The position numbers were made by a program, and so were the translations under genes. From Gymnothorax reevesii (Eukaryota > Chordata > Actinopteri > Anguilliformes > Muraenidae), in the NCBI GenBank assembly GCA_029721435.1, contig CM056584.1, forward strand, positions 8,576,395-8,640,394: a stretch of DNA of 64,000 nt, read 5' to 3'. This document shows, piece by piece, positions 50,840 to 63,846 of this stretch. The notes under the pieces were generated by a model. That model did no database searches and had not been told where the DNA came from. It was given only the letters and a program-made list of their open reading frames with translations. How positions within the stretch are numbered: position 1 is the stretch's first letter; every line of letters begins with the position of its first letter.

Positions 50840-53800
50840 CTACAAATCAAATGTGAGTGCTAATACCTGGTCATTTTCATACTGTACATGTCTTCTATGA
50901 TGGGAATATGGGATCCAATGGCATTTCAGCTTAACCCTGCTTGTGTAAAATGGAAATTGAGTGACGTTAATGTTTGAATGCTAATGCTAACATGCTAATG
51001 CTAGCGATCTTATGTGAGTGCTAATATCTGGTCATTTTTATACTATACGTGTCCTCTATGATGTTAATAGGAGATCAGATGGCATTTCAGCTTAACCCTT
51101 ATTGTGTAAAATGGAAATTGAGTGATGTTAATGTTTAAATGCTAATGCTAACATGCTGATGCTAGCGCTCTAATGTGAGTGCTAATATCTGGTCATTTTC
51201 ATACTGTACGTGTCCTCTATGATGGGAATATGGGATCAGATGGCATTTCAGCATAACCCTGTTTGTGTAAAATGGAAATTGAGTGTAGTTAATGTTTAAA
51301 TGCTAATGCTAACATGCTAATGCTAGCGATCTAATGTGAGTGCTAATATCTGGTCATTTTCATACTGTACGTGTCCTCTATGATCTTAATAGGAGATCAG
51401 ATGGCATTTCAGCTTAACCCTTCTTGTATAATAAAAAAATTGAGTAATGTTAATGTTTAAATGCTAATGCTAACATGCTAATGCTAGCGATTTAATGTGA
51501 GTTCTAATATCTGGTCATTTTCATACTATACGTGTCCTCTATGATGTTAATAGGAGATCAGATGGCATTTCAGCTTTACCCTTCTTTTGTAAAATGGAAA
51601 TTGAGTGACATTAAAGTTTTTATACTAATGCTAGCATGCTAATGCTAGTGATCTAATATGGGTGCTAATATCTGGTCATTTTCATACTGTACGTGTCCTC
51701 TATGATGGGAGTATGGGATCAGATGGCATTTCAGCTTAACCCTGCTTGTGTAAAATGGAAATTGAGTGACGTTAATGTATGAATACTAATGCTAACATGC
51801 TAATGCTAGCAATCTAATGTGAGTGCCTATATCTGGTCATTTTCATACTGTACGTGTCCTCTATGATGGGAGTATGGGATCAGATGGCATTTCAGCTTAA
51901 CCCTGCTTGTGTAAAATAGAAATTGAGTGATGTTAATGTTTGAATGCTAATGCTAACATGCTAATGCTAGCGATCTAATGTGAGTTCTAATATCTGGTCA
52001 TTTTCATACTGTAAGTGTCCTCTATGATGTTAGTATGAGATCAGATGGCATTTCTCCTTCACCCTTCTTGTATTATGAGCAAATTGAGTAATGTTAATGT
52101 TTCAATGCTAATGCTAACATGCTGATGCTAACATGCTAATGCTAGCGATCTAATGTGAGTGCTCATAGTTGGTTATTTTCATACTGTACGTGTCCTCTAT
52201 GATGTTAATTGGAGATCAGATGGCATTTCAGCTTAACCCTTCTTGTATAATAAAAAAATTGAGTAATGTTAATGTTTAAAAGCTAATGCTAATATGCCAA
52301 TGCTAGCGATCTAATGTGAGTTCTAATATCTGGTCATTTTCATCCTATACGTGTCCTCTATAATGTAAATAGGAGATCAGATGGCATTTCAGCTTAACCC
52401 TTCTTGTGTAAAATGGAAATTGTGTGACATTAATGTTTTAATACTAATGCTAACATGCTAATGCTAGCGATCTAATGTCAGTGCTAATATCTGGTCATTT
52501 TCATACTGTACGTGTCCTCTATGATGTTAATAGGAGATCAGATGGCATTTCAGCTTAACCCTGCTTGTGTAAAATGGAAATTTAGTGACGTTAATGTTTG
52601 AATGCTAATGCTAACATGCTAATGCTAGCGATCTAATGTGAGTGCTAATATCTGGGCATTTTCATACTTTACGTGTCCTCTATGATGTTAATAGGAGATC
52701 AGATGGCATTTCAGCTTAACCCTGCTTGTGTAAAATGGAAATTTAGTGAGGTTAATGTTTGAATGCTGATGCTAACATGCTAATGCTAGCGATCTAATGT
52801 GAGTGCTAATATCTCTTCATTTTCATACTGTACGTGTCCTTTATGATGGGAGTATGGGATCAGATGGCATTTCAGCTTAACCCTGCTTGTGTAAAATGGA
52901 AATTGAGTGAAGTTAATGTTGGAATACTAATGCTAACATGCTTATGCTAGCAATCTATTGTGAGTGCCTATATCTGGTGATTTTCATACTGTACGTGTCC
53001 TCTATGATTGGAGTATGGGATCAGATGGCATTTCAGCTTAACCCTGCTTGTGTAAAATAGAAATTGAGTGACGTTAATGTTTGAATGCTAATGCTAACAT
53101 GCTAATGCTAGCGATCTAATGTGAGTGCTAATACCTGGTCATTTTCATACTGTACATGTCCTCTATGATGGGAGTATGAGATTAGATGGCTTTTCAGCTT
53201 AACCCTGCTTGTGTAAAATGGAAATTTAATGACGTTCATGTTTTAATGCTAATGCTAACATGATAATGCTAGCGATCTAATGTGAGTGCTAATATCTGGT
53301 CATTTTCATACTATACGTGTCCTCTAGGATGGTAATAGGAGATCAGATGGCATTTCAGCTTAACCCTTCTTGTGTAAAATGGAAATTGAGTGATGTTAAT
53401 GTTTAAATGCTAATGCTAACATGCTGATGCTAGCGCTCTAATGTGAGTGCTAATATCTGGTCATTTTCATACTGTACGTGTCCTCTATGATGGGAATATG
53501 GGATCAGATGGCATTTCAGCATAACCCTGTTTGTGTAAAATGGAAATTGAGTGACGTTAATGTTTAAATGCTAATGCTAACATGCTAATGCTAGCGATCT
53601 AATGTGAGTGCTAATATCTGGTCATTTTCATACTGTACGTGTCCTCTATGATGTTAATAGGAGATCAGATGGCATTTCAGCTTAACCCTTCTTGTATAAT
53701 AAAAAAATTGAGTAATGTTAATGTTTAAATGCTAAAGCTAACATGCTAATGCTAGCGATCTAATGTGAGTGCCAATATCTGGTGATTTTCATACTGTACG

Positions 53801-54409
53801 TGTCCTCTATGATTGGAGTATGGGATCAGATGGCATTTCAGCTTAACCCTGCTTGTGTAAAATAGAAATTGAGTGACGTTAATGTTTGAATGCTAATGCT
53901 AACATGCTAATGCTAGTGATCTAATGTGAGTGCTAATATCTGGTCATTTTCATACTGTACGTGTCCTCTATGATGGGAGTACGGGATCAGATGGCATTTC
54001 AGCTTAACCCTGCTTGTGTAAAATGGAAATTGAGTGACGTTAATGTTTGAATACTAATGCTAACATGCTATTGCTTGCAATCTAATGTGATTGCTAATAT
54101 CTGGTCATTTTCATACTGTACGTGTCCTCTATGATGGGAGTATGGGATCAGATGGCATTTCAGCTTAACCCTGCTTGTGTAAAATAGAAATTGAGTGACA
54201 TTAATGTTTGAATCCTAATGCTAACATGCTAATGCTAGCGATCTAATGTGAGTGCTAATATCTGGTCATTTTCATACTGTAAGTGTCCTCTATGATGTTA
54301 GTATGAGATCAGAAGACATTTCTCCTTCACCCTTCTTGTATTATAAGCAAATTGGGTAATGTTAATGTTTCAATGCTAATACTAACATGCTGATGCTAAC
54401 ATGCTAATG
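50840..54409 (+). repeat. H unit 3 of second triple block
   Basis: This is the counterpart of 20133-23702 at 30707 bp. It holds E1 at 51967 and E2 at 54235. Private marks are ggatccaatgg near 50911, ccttattgtg near 51098, gagtgtagtt near 51283, gctagtgatc replacing gctagcgatc near 51645 and ctgggcatt near 52653. The gacatt change near 50627 (other H copies have gacgtt) is shared with 47057, 54197 and 55338, so it is specific to the second block. Confidence 0.91.
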
Positions 54410-55550
54410 CTACAAATCAAATGTGAGTGCTAATACCTGGTCATTTTCATACTGTACATGTCTTCTATGATGGGAATATGGGATCAGATGGCATTTCAGC
54501 TTAACCCTGCTTGTGTAAAATGGAAATTGAGTGACGTTAATGTTTGAATGCTAATGCTAACATGCTGATGCTAGCGCTCTAATGTGAGTGCTAATATCTG
54601 GTCATTTTCATACTGTACGTGTCCTCTATGATGGGAATATGGGATCAGATGGCATTTCAGCATAACCCTGTTTGTGTAAAATGGAAATTGAGTGGAGTTA
54701 ATGTTTAAATGCTAATGCTAACATGCTAATGCTAGCGATCTAATGTGAGTGCTAATATCTGGTCATTTTCATACTGTACGTGTCCTCTATGATGTTAATA
54801 GGAGATCAGATGGCATTTCAGCTTAACCCTTCTTGTATAATAAAAAAATTGAGTAATGTTAATGTTTAAATGCTAAAGCTAACATGCTAATGCTAGCGAT
54901 CTAATGTGAGTGCCAATATCTGGTGATTTTCATACTGTACGTGTCCTCTATGATTGGAGTATGGGATCAGATGGCATTTCAGCTTAACCCTGCTTGTGTA
55001 AAATAGAAATTGAGTGACGTTAATGTTTGAATGCTAATGCTAACATGCTAATGCTAGTGATCTAATGTGAGTGCTAATATCTGGTCATTTTCATACTGTA
55101 CGTGTCCTCTATGATGGGAGTACGGGATCAGATGGCATTTCAGCTTAACCCTGCTTGTGTAAAATGGAAATTGAGTGACGTTAATGTTTGAATACTAATG
55201 CTAACATGCTATTGCTTGCAATCTAATGTGATTGCTAATATCTGGTCATTTTCATACTGTACGTGTCCTCTATGATGGGAGTATGGGATCAGATGGCATT
55301 TCAGCTTAACCCTGCTTGTGTAAAATAGAAATTGAGTGACATTAATGTTTGAATCCTAATGCTAACATGCTAATGCTAGCGATCTAATGTGAGTGCTAAT
55401 ATCTGGTCATTTTCATACTGTAAGTGTCCTCTATGATGTTAGTATGAGATCAGAAGACATTTCTCCTTCACCCTTCTTGTATTATAAGCAAATTGGGTAA
55501 TGTTAATGTTTCAATGCTAATACTAACATGCTGATGCTAACATGCTAATG
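54410..55550 (+). repeat. Seven-monomer tandem duplication (1141 bp)
   Basis: Seven monomers, ctacaaatc, gcgctct (54571), gttaatagg with aaagctaac, gccaatatctggtg, gctagtgatc, gcttgcaatc and E2 (55376), repeat the end of the preceding H unit at an offset of 1141 bp (53430 onward). The joining point is between H monomers 3 and 17, which both begin gcgctct. The 54571 monomer has the gagtggagtt tail of monomer 3, while the next one has the aaagctaac of monomer 18. This shifts the offset to the first macro block from 30707 to 31848 bp. Confidence 0.9.
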
Positions 55551-56852
55551 CTACAAATCAAATGTGAGTGCTAATACCTGGTCATTTTCATACTGTACAT
55601 GTCTTCTATGATGGGAATATGGGATCAGATGGCATTTCAGCTTAACCCTGCTTGTGTAAAATGGAAATTGAGTGACGTTAATGTTTGAATGCTAATGCTA
55701 ACATGCTAATGCTAGCGGTCTTATGTGAGTGCTAATATCTGGTCATTTTTATACTATACTTGTCCTCTATGATGTTAATAGGAGATCAGATGGCATTTCA
55801 GCTTAACCCTTATTGTGTAAAATGGAAATTGAGTGATGTTAATGTTTAAATGCTAATGCTAACATGCTGATGCTAGCGCTCTAATGTGAGTGCTAATATC
55901 TGGTCATTTTCATACTGTACGTGTCCTCTATGATGGGAATATGGGATCAGATGGCATTTCAGCATAACCCTGTTTGTGTAAAATGGAAATTGAGTGGAGT
56001 TAATGTTTAAATGCTAATGCTAACATGCTAATGCTAGCGATCTAATGTGAGTGCTAATATCTGGTCATTTTCATACTGTACGTGTCCTCTATGATCTTAA
56101 TAGGAGATCAGATGGCATTTCAGCTTAACCCTTCTTGTATAATAAAAAAATTGAGTAATGTTAATGTTTAAATGCTAATGCTAACATGCTAATGCTAGCG
56201 ATTTAATGTGAGTTCTAATATCTGGTCATTTTCATACTATACGTTTCCTCTATGATGTTAATAGGAGATCAGATGGCATTTCAGCTTAACCCTTCTTTTG
56301 TAAAATGGAAATTGAGTGACATTAATGTTTTAATACTAATGCTAACATGCTAATGCTAGCGATCTAATGTGGGTGCTAATATCTGGTCATTTTCATACTG
56401 TACGTGTCCTCTATGATGGGAGTATGGGATCAGATGGCATTTCAGCTTAACCCTGCGTGTGTAAAATGGAAATTGAGTGACGTTAATGTTTGAATACTAA
56501 TGCTAACATGCTAATGCTAGCAATCTAATCTGAGTGCTAATATCTGGTCATTTTCATACTGTACGTGTCCTCTATGATGGGAGTATGGGATCAGATGGCA
56601 TTTCAGCTTAACCCTGCTTGTGTAAAATAGAAATTGAGTGATGTTAATGTTTGAATGCTAATGCTAACATGCTAATGCTAGCAATCTAATGTGAGTTCTA
56701 ATATCTGGTCATTTTCATACTGTAAGTGTCCTCTATGATGTTAGTATGAGATCAGATGGCATTTCTCCTTCACCCTTCTTGTATTATGAGCAAATTGAGT
56801 AATGTAAATGTTTCAATGCTAATGCTAACATGCTGATGCTAACATGCTAATG
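55551..56852 (+). repeat. H head joined to B, copy 3 (8 monomers)
   Basis: This is the counterpart of 23703-25004 (offset 31848) and 34440-35741 (offset 21111). It has tacgtttcc but not tagaagatc or cttaagcc, and reads gtgggtgct where the other two have gtcagtgct. It therefore keeps states that look ancestral. Private marks are gctagcggtc near 55713, tatacttgtcc near 55755 and ccttattgtg near 55808; the last is shared with 51098. Confidence 0.86.
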
Positions 56853-59134
56853 CTAGCGATCTAATGTGAGTGCTAATAGTTGGTCATTTTCATACTGTAC
56901 GTGTCCTCTATGATGTTAATTGGAGATCAGATGGCATTTAAGCTTAACCCTTCTTGTATAACAAAAAAATTGAGTAATGTTAATGTTTAAATGCTAATGC
57001 TAACATGCTAATGCTAGCGATCTAATGTGAGTTCTAATATCTGGTCATTTTCATACTATACGTGTCCTCTATGATGTTAATAGGAGATCAGATGGCATTT
57101 CAGCTTAACCCTTCTTTTGTAAAATGGAAATTGAGTGACATTAATGTTTTAATACTAATGCTAACATGCTAATGCTAGCGATCTAATGTGGGTGCTAATA
57201 TCTGGTCATTTTCATACTGTACGTGTCCTCTATGATGGGAGTATGGGATCAGATGGCATTTCAGCTTAACCCTGCGTGTGTAAAATGGAAATTGAGTGAC
57301 GTTAATGTTTGAATACTAATGCTAACATGCTAATGCTAGCAATCTAATCTGAGTGCTAATATCTGGTCATTTTCATACTGTACGTGTCCTCTATGATGGG
57401 AGTATGGGATCAGATGGCATTTCAGCTTAACCCTGCTTGTGTAAAATGGAAATTTAGTGACGTTAAAGTTTGAATGCTAATGCTAACATGCTAATGCTAG
57501 CGATCTAATGTGAGTGCTAATATCTGGTCATTTTCATACTGAACGTGTCCTCTATGATGGGAGTATGGGATCAGATGGCATTTCAGCTTAACCCTGCTTG
57601 TGTAAAATGGAAATTGAGTGAAGTTAATGTTGGAATACTAATGCTAACATGCTTATGCTAGCAATCTATTGTGAGTGCCAATATCTGGTGATTTTCATAC
57701 TGTACGTGTCCTCCATGATTGGAGTATGGGATCAGATGGCATTTCAGCTTAACCCTGCTTGTGTAAAATAGAAATTGAGTGACGTTAATGTTTGAATAAT
57801 AATGCTAACATGCTAATGCTAGCGATCTAATGTGAGTGCTAATATCTGGTCATTTTCATACTGTACGTGTCCTCTATGATGTTAGGATGAGATCAGATGG
57901 CATTTCTCCTTCACCCTTCTTGTATTATAAGCAAATTGAGTAATGTTAATGTTTCGATGCTAATGCTAACATGCTGATGCTAACATGCTAATGCTAGCAA
58001 TCTAATGTGAGTGCTAATACCTGGTCATTTTCATACTGTACATGTCCTCTATGATGGGAGTATGGGATCAGATGGCATTTCAGCTTAACCCTGCTTGTGT
58101 AAAATGGAAATTGAGTGACATTAATGTTTGAATGCTAATGCTAACATGCTAATGCTAGCTATCTAATGGGAGTTCTAATATCTGGTCATTTTCATACTAT
58201 ACGTGTCCTCTTTGATGTTAATAGGAGATCAGATGGCATTTCAGCTTAACCCTTCTTGTTTAAAATGGAAATTGAGTGATTTTAATGTTTAAATGCTAAA
58301 GCTAACATGCTAAAGCTAGCGATCTAATGTGAGTGCTAATACCTGGTCATTTTCATACTGTACGTGTCCTCTATGATGAGAATATGGGATCAGATGGCAT
58401 TTCAGCTTAACCCTGTTTGTGTAAAATGGAAATTGAGTGAAGTTAATGTTTAAATGCTAATGCTAACATGCTAATGCTAGCGATCTAATGTGAGTGCTTA
58501 TATCTGGTCATTTTCATACTGTACGTGTCCTCTATGATGTTAATAGGAGATCAGATGGCATTTCAGCTTAACCCTTCTTTTGTAAAATGGAAATTGAGTG
58601 ACATTAATGTTTTAATACTAATGCTAACATGCTAATGCTAGCGATCTAATGTGAGTGCTAATATCTGGTCATTTTCATACTTTACGTGTCCTCTATGATG
58701 TTAATAGGAGATCAGATGGCATTTCAGCTTAACCCTGCTTGTGTAAAATGGAAATTCAGTGACGTTAATGTTTGAATGCTAATGCTAACATGCTAATGCT
58801 AGCGATCTATTGTGAGTGCCAATATCTGGTGATTTTCATACTGTACGTGTCCTCTATGATTGGAGTATGGGATCAGATGGCATTTCAGCTTAACCCTGCT
58901 TGTGTAAAATAGAAATTGAGTGACGTTAATGTTTGAATGCTAATGCTAACATGCTAATGCTAGCAATCTAATGTGAGTTCTAATATCTGGTCATTTTCAT
59001 ACTGTAAGTGTCCTCTATGATGTTAGTATGAGATCAGATGGCATTTCTCCTTCACCCTTCTTGTATTATGAGCAAATTGAGTAATGTTAATGTTTCAATG
59101 CTAATGCTAACATGCTGATGCTAACATGCTAATG
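56853..59134 (+). repeat. B unit, 14-mer of 2282 bp, copy 3
   Basis: This matches 25005-27286 and 35742-38023 in order and length: taacaaaaaaattg (56959), the tcctccatg monomer, E3 (57819), gctatctaatggg (58155), atgagaatatggg, gcttatatctgg, ctttacg and E1 (58960). Private marks include catttaagctt near 56936, actgaacgtg near 57537, gaataataatgc near 57795 and aaagctaacatgctaaagc near 58298. Confidence 0.87.
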
Positions 59135-60275
59135 CTAGCGATCTAATGTGAGTGCTAATAGTTGGTCATTTTCATACTGTACGTGTCCTCTATGATGTTA
59201 ATTGGAGATCAGATGGCATTTCAGCTTAACCCTTCTTGTATAATAAAAAAATTGAGTAATGTTAATGTTTAAATGCTAATGCTAACATGCTAATGCTAGC
59301 GATCTAATGTGAGTTCTAATATCTGGTCATTTTCATACTATACGTGTCCTCTATGATGTTAATAGGAGATCAGATGGCATTTCAGCTTAACCTTTCTTTT
59401 GTAAAATGGAAATTGAGTGACATTAATGTTTTAATACTAATGCTAACATGCTAATGCTAGCGATCTAATGTGGGTGCTAATATCTGGTCATTTTCATACT
59501 GTACGTGTCCTCTATGATGGGAGTATGGGATCAGATGGCATTTCAGCTTAACCCTGCGTGTGTAAAATGGAAATTGAGTGACGTTAATGTTTGAATACTA
59601 ATGCTAACATGCTAATGCTAGCAATCTAATCTGAGTGCTAATATCTGGTCATTTTCATACTGTACGTGTCCTCTATGATGGGAGTATGGGATCAGATGGC
59701 ATTTCAGCTTAACCCTGCTTGTGTAAAATGGAAATTTAGTGACGTTAAAGTTTGAATGCTAATGCTAACATGCTAATGCTAGCGATCTAATGTGAGTGCT
59801 AATATCTGGTCATTTTCATACTGTACGTGTCCTCTATGATGGGAGTATGGGATCAGATGGCATTTCAGCTTAACCCTGCTTGTGTAAAATGGAAATTGAG
59901 TGAAGTTAATGTTGGAATACTAATGCTAACATGCTTATGCTAGCAATCTATTGTGAGTGCCAATATCTGGTGATTTTCATACTGTACGTGTCCTCCATGA
60001 TTGGAGTATGGGATCAGATGGCATTTCAGCTTAACCCTGCTTGTGTAAAATAGAAATTGAGTGACGTTAATGTTTGAATGCTAATGCTAACATGCTAATG
60101 CTAGCGATCTAATGTGAGTGCTAATATCTGGTCATTTTCATACTGTACGTGTCCTCTATGATGTTAGGATGAGATCAGATGGCATTTCTCCTTCACCCTT
60201 CTTGTATTATAAGCAAATTGAGTAATGTTGATGTTTCGATGCTAATGCTAACATGCTGATGCTAACATGCTAATG
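59135..60275 (+). repeat. Second B unit remnant, 7 monomers
   Basis: This corresponds to 27287-28265 but lacks both losses seen there: gttggtcattttc is intact (near 59161) and the tcctccatgattgg monomer is present (near 59991), so E3 follows after six monomers (60101-60275). The remaining six B monomers behind E3 are gone (see the fusion monomer at 60276). It shares tttcttttg (near 59393) with 27540 and 38277, which confirms the correspondence. Private is gttgatgtttcg near 60229. Confidence 0.86.
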
Positions 60276-63200
60276 CTAGCAATCTAATGTGAGTGCTAAT
60301 ACCTGGTCATTTTCATACTGTACATGTCCTCTATGATGGGAGTATGGGATCAGATGGCATTTCAGCTTAACCCTGCTTGTGTCAAATGGAAATTTAATGA
60401 CATTCATGTTTTAATGCTAATGCTAACATGCTAATGCTAGCGATCTAATGTGAGTGCTAATATCTGGTCATTTTCAAACTATACGTGTCCTCTAGGATGT
60501 TAATAGGAGATCAGATGGCATTTCAGCTTAACCCTTCTTGTGTAAAATGGAAATTGAGTGATGTTAATGTTTAAATGCTAATGCTAACATGCTGATGCTA
60601 GCGCTCTAATGTGAGTGCTAATATCTGGTCATTTTCATACTGTACGTGTCCTCTATGATGGGAATATGGGATCAGATGGCATTTCAGCATAACCCTGTTT
60701 GTGTAAAATGGAAATTGAGTGACGTTAATGTTTAAATGCTAATGCTAACATGCTAATGCTAGCGATCTAATGTGAGTGCTAATATCTGGTCATTTTCATA
60801 CTGTACGTGTCCTCTATGATGTTAATAGGAGATCAGATGGCATTTCAGCTTAACCCTTCTTGTATAATAAAAAAAATTGAGTAATGTTAATGTTTAAATG
60901 CTAATGCTAACATGCTAATGCTAGCGATCTAATGTGAGTTCTAATATCTGGTCATTTTCATACTATACGTGTTCTCTATGATGTTAATAGGAGATCAGAT
61001 GGCATTTCAGCTTTACCCTTCTTTTGTAAAATGGAAATTGAGTGACATTAAAGTTTTTATACTAATGCTAGCATGCTAATGCTAGCGATCTAATGTGGGT
61101 GCTAATATCTGGTCATTTTCATACTGTACGTGTCCTCTATGATGGGAGTATGGGATCAGATGGCATTTCAGCTTAACCCTGCTTGTGTAAAATGGAAATT
61201 GAGTGACGTTAATGTATGAATACTAATGCTAACATGCTAATGCTAGCAATCTAATGTGAGTGCTAATATCTGGTCATTTTCATACTGTTCGTGTCCTCTA
61301 TGATGGGAGTATGGGATCAGATGGCATTTCAGCTTAACCCTGCTTGTGTAAAATAGAAATTGAGTGATGTTAATGTTTGAATGCTAATGCTAACATGCTA
61401 ATGCTAGCGATCTAATGTGAGTTCTAATATCTGGTCATTTTCATACTGTAAGTGTCCTCTATAATGTTAGTATGAGATCAGATGGCATTTCTCCTTCACC
61501 CTTCTTGTATTATGAGCAAATTGAGTAATGTTAATGTTTCAATGCTTATGCTAACATGCTGATGCTAACATGCTAATGCTAGCGATCTAATGTGAGTGCT
61601 AATAGTTGGTCATTTTCATACTGTACGTGTCCTCTATGATGTTAATTGGAGATCAGATGGCATTTCAGCTTAACCCTTCTTGTATAATAAAAAAATTGAG
61701 TAATGTTAATGTTTAAAAGCTAATGCTAATATGCCAATGCTAGCGATCTAATGTGAGTTCTAATATCTGGTCATTTTCATCCTATACGTGTCCTCTATAA
61801 TGTTAATAGGAGATCAGATGGCATTTCAGCTTAACCCTTCTTGTGTAAAATGGAAATTGTGTGACATTAATGTTTTAATACTAATGCTAACATGCTAATG
61901 CTAGCGATCTAATGTCAGTGCCAATATCTGGTCATTTTGATACTGTACGTGTCCTCTATGATGTTAATAGGAGATCAGATGGCATTTCAGCTTAACCCTG
62001 CTTGTGTAAAATGGAAATTTAGTGACGTTAATGTTTGAATGCTAATGCTAACATGCTAATGCTAGCGATCTAATGTGAGTGCTAATATCTGGTCATTTTC
62101 ATACTTTACGTGTCCTCTATGATGTTAATAGGAGATCTGATGGCATTTCAGCTTAACCCTGCTTGTGTAAAATGGAAATTTAGTGAGGTTAATGTTTGAA
62201 TGCTGATGCTAACATGCTAATGCTAGCGATCTAATGTGAGTGCTAATATCTCTTCATTTTCATACTGTACGTGTCCTTTATGATGGGAGTATGGGATCAG
62301 ATGGCATTTCAGCTTAACCCTGCTTGTGTAAAATGGAAATTGAGTGAAGTTAATGTTGGAATACTAATGCTAACATGCTTATGCTAGCAATCTATTGTGA
62401 GTGCCTATATCTGGTGATTTTCATACTGTACGTGTCCTCTATGATTGGAGTATGGGATCAGATGGCATTTCAGCTTAACCCTGCTTGTGTAAAATAGAAA
62501 TTGAGTGACGTTAATGTTTGAATGCTAATGCTAACATGCTAATGCTAGCGATCTAATGTGAGTGCTAATACCTGGTCATTTTCATACTGTACATGTCCTC
62601 TATGATGGGAGTATGAGATCAGATGGCTTTTCAGCTTAACCCTGCTTGTGTAAAATGGAAATTTAATGACGTTCATGTTTTAATGCTAATGCTAACATGA
62701 TAATGCTAGCGATCTAATGTGAGTGCTAATATCTGGTCATTTTCATACTATACGTGTCCTCTAGGATGTTAATAGGAGATCAGATGGCATTTCAGCTTAA
62801 CCCTTCTTGTGTAAAATGGAAATTGAGTGATGTTAATGTTTAAATGCTAATGCTAACATGCTGATGCTAGCGCTCTAATGTGAGTGCTAATATCTGGTCA
62901 TTTTCATACTGTACGTGTCCTCTATGATGGGAATATGGGATCAGATGGCATTTCAGCATAACCCTGTTTGTGTAAAATGGAAATTGAGTGACGTTAATGT
63001 TTAAATGCTAATGCTAACATGCTAATGCTAGCGATCTAATGTGAGTGCTAATATCTGGTCATTTTCATACTGTACGTGTCCTCTATGATGTTAATAGGAG
63101 ATCAGATGGCATTTCAGCTTAACCCTTCTTGTATAATAAAAAAATTGAGTAATGTTAATGTTTAAATGCTAAAGCTAACATGCTAATGCTAGCGATCTAA

Positions 63201-63846
63201 TGTGAGTGCCAATATCTGGTGATTTTCATACTGTACGTGTCCTCTATGATTGGAGTATGGGATCAGATGGCATTTCAGCTTAACCCTGCTTGTGTAAAAT
63301 AGAAATTGAGTGACGTTAATGTTTGAATGCTAATGCTAACATGCTAATGCTAGTGATCTAATGTGAGTGCTAATATCTGGTCATTTTCATACTGTACGTG
63401 TCCTCTATGATGGGAGTACGGGATCAGATGGCATTTCAGCTTAACCCTGCTTGTGTAAAATGGAAATTGAGTGACGTTAATGTTTGAATACTAATGCTAA
63501 CATGCTATTGCTTGAAATCTAATGTGAGTGCTAATATCTGGTCATTTTCATACTGTACGTGTCCTCTATGATGGGAGTATGGGATCAGATGGCATTTCAG
63601 CTTAACCCTGCTTGTGTAAAATAGAAATTGAGTGACGTTAATGTTTGAATGCTAATGCTAACATGCTAATGCTAGCGATCTAATTTGAGTGCTAATATCT
63701 GGTCATTTTCATACTGTAAGTGTCCTCTATGATGTTAGTATGAGATCAGAAGACATTTCTCCTTCACCCTTCTTGTATTATAAGCAAATTGGGTAATGTT
63801 AATGTTTCAATGCTAATACTAACATGCTGATGCTAACATGCTAATG
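60276..63846 (+). repeat. H unit with fused first monomer (22-mer, 3571 bp)
   Basis: The first monomer (60276-60436) has the gcaatc and tacatg head of the B monomer after E3, joined to the gtgtcaaatgg, catgttttaatgc tail of the H first monomer (60381 corresponds to 29337). Six monomers are deleted. The rest follows the full H copy at 39969-43538: tacgtgttct, E1 (61404), catcctatacg, gatactgtac (near 61937, without the T of tacttg), tctcttcat, gcttgaaatc (63511) and E2 (63672). One extra A (near 60870) gives 3571 bp. Confidence 0.88.
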
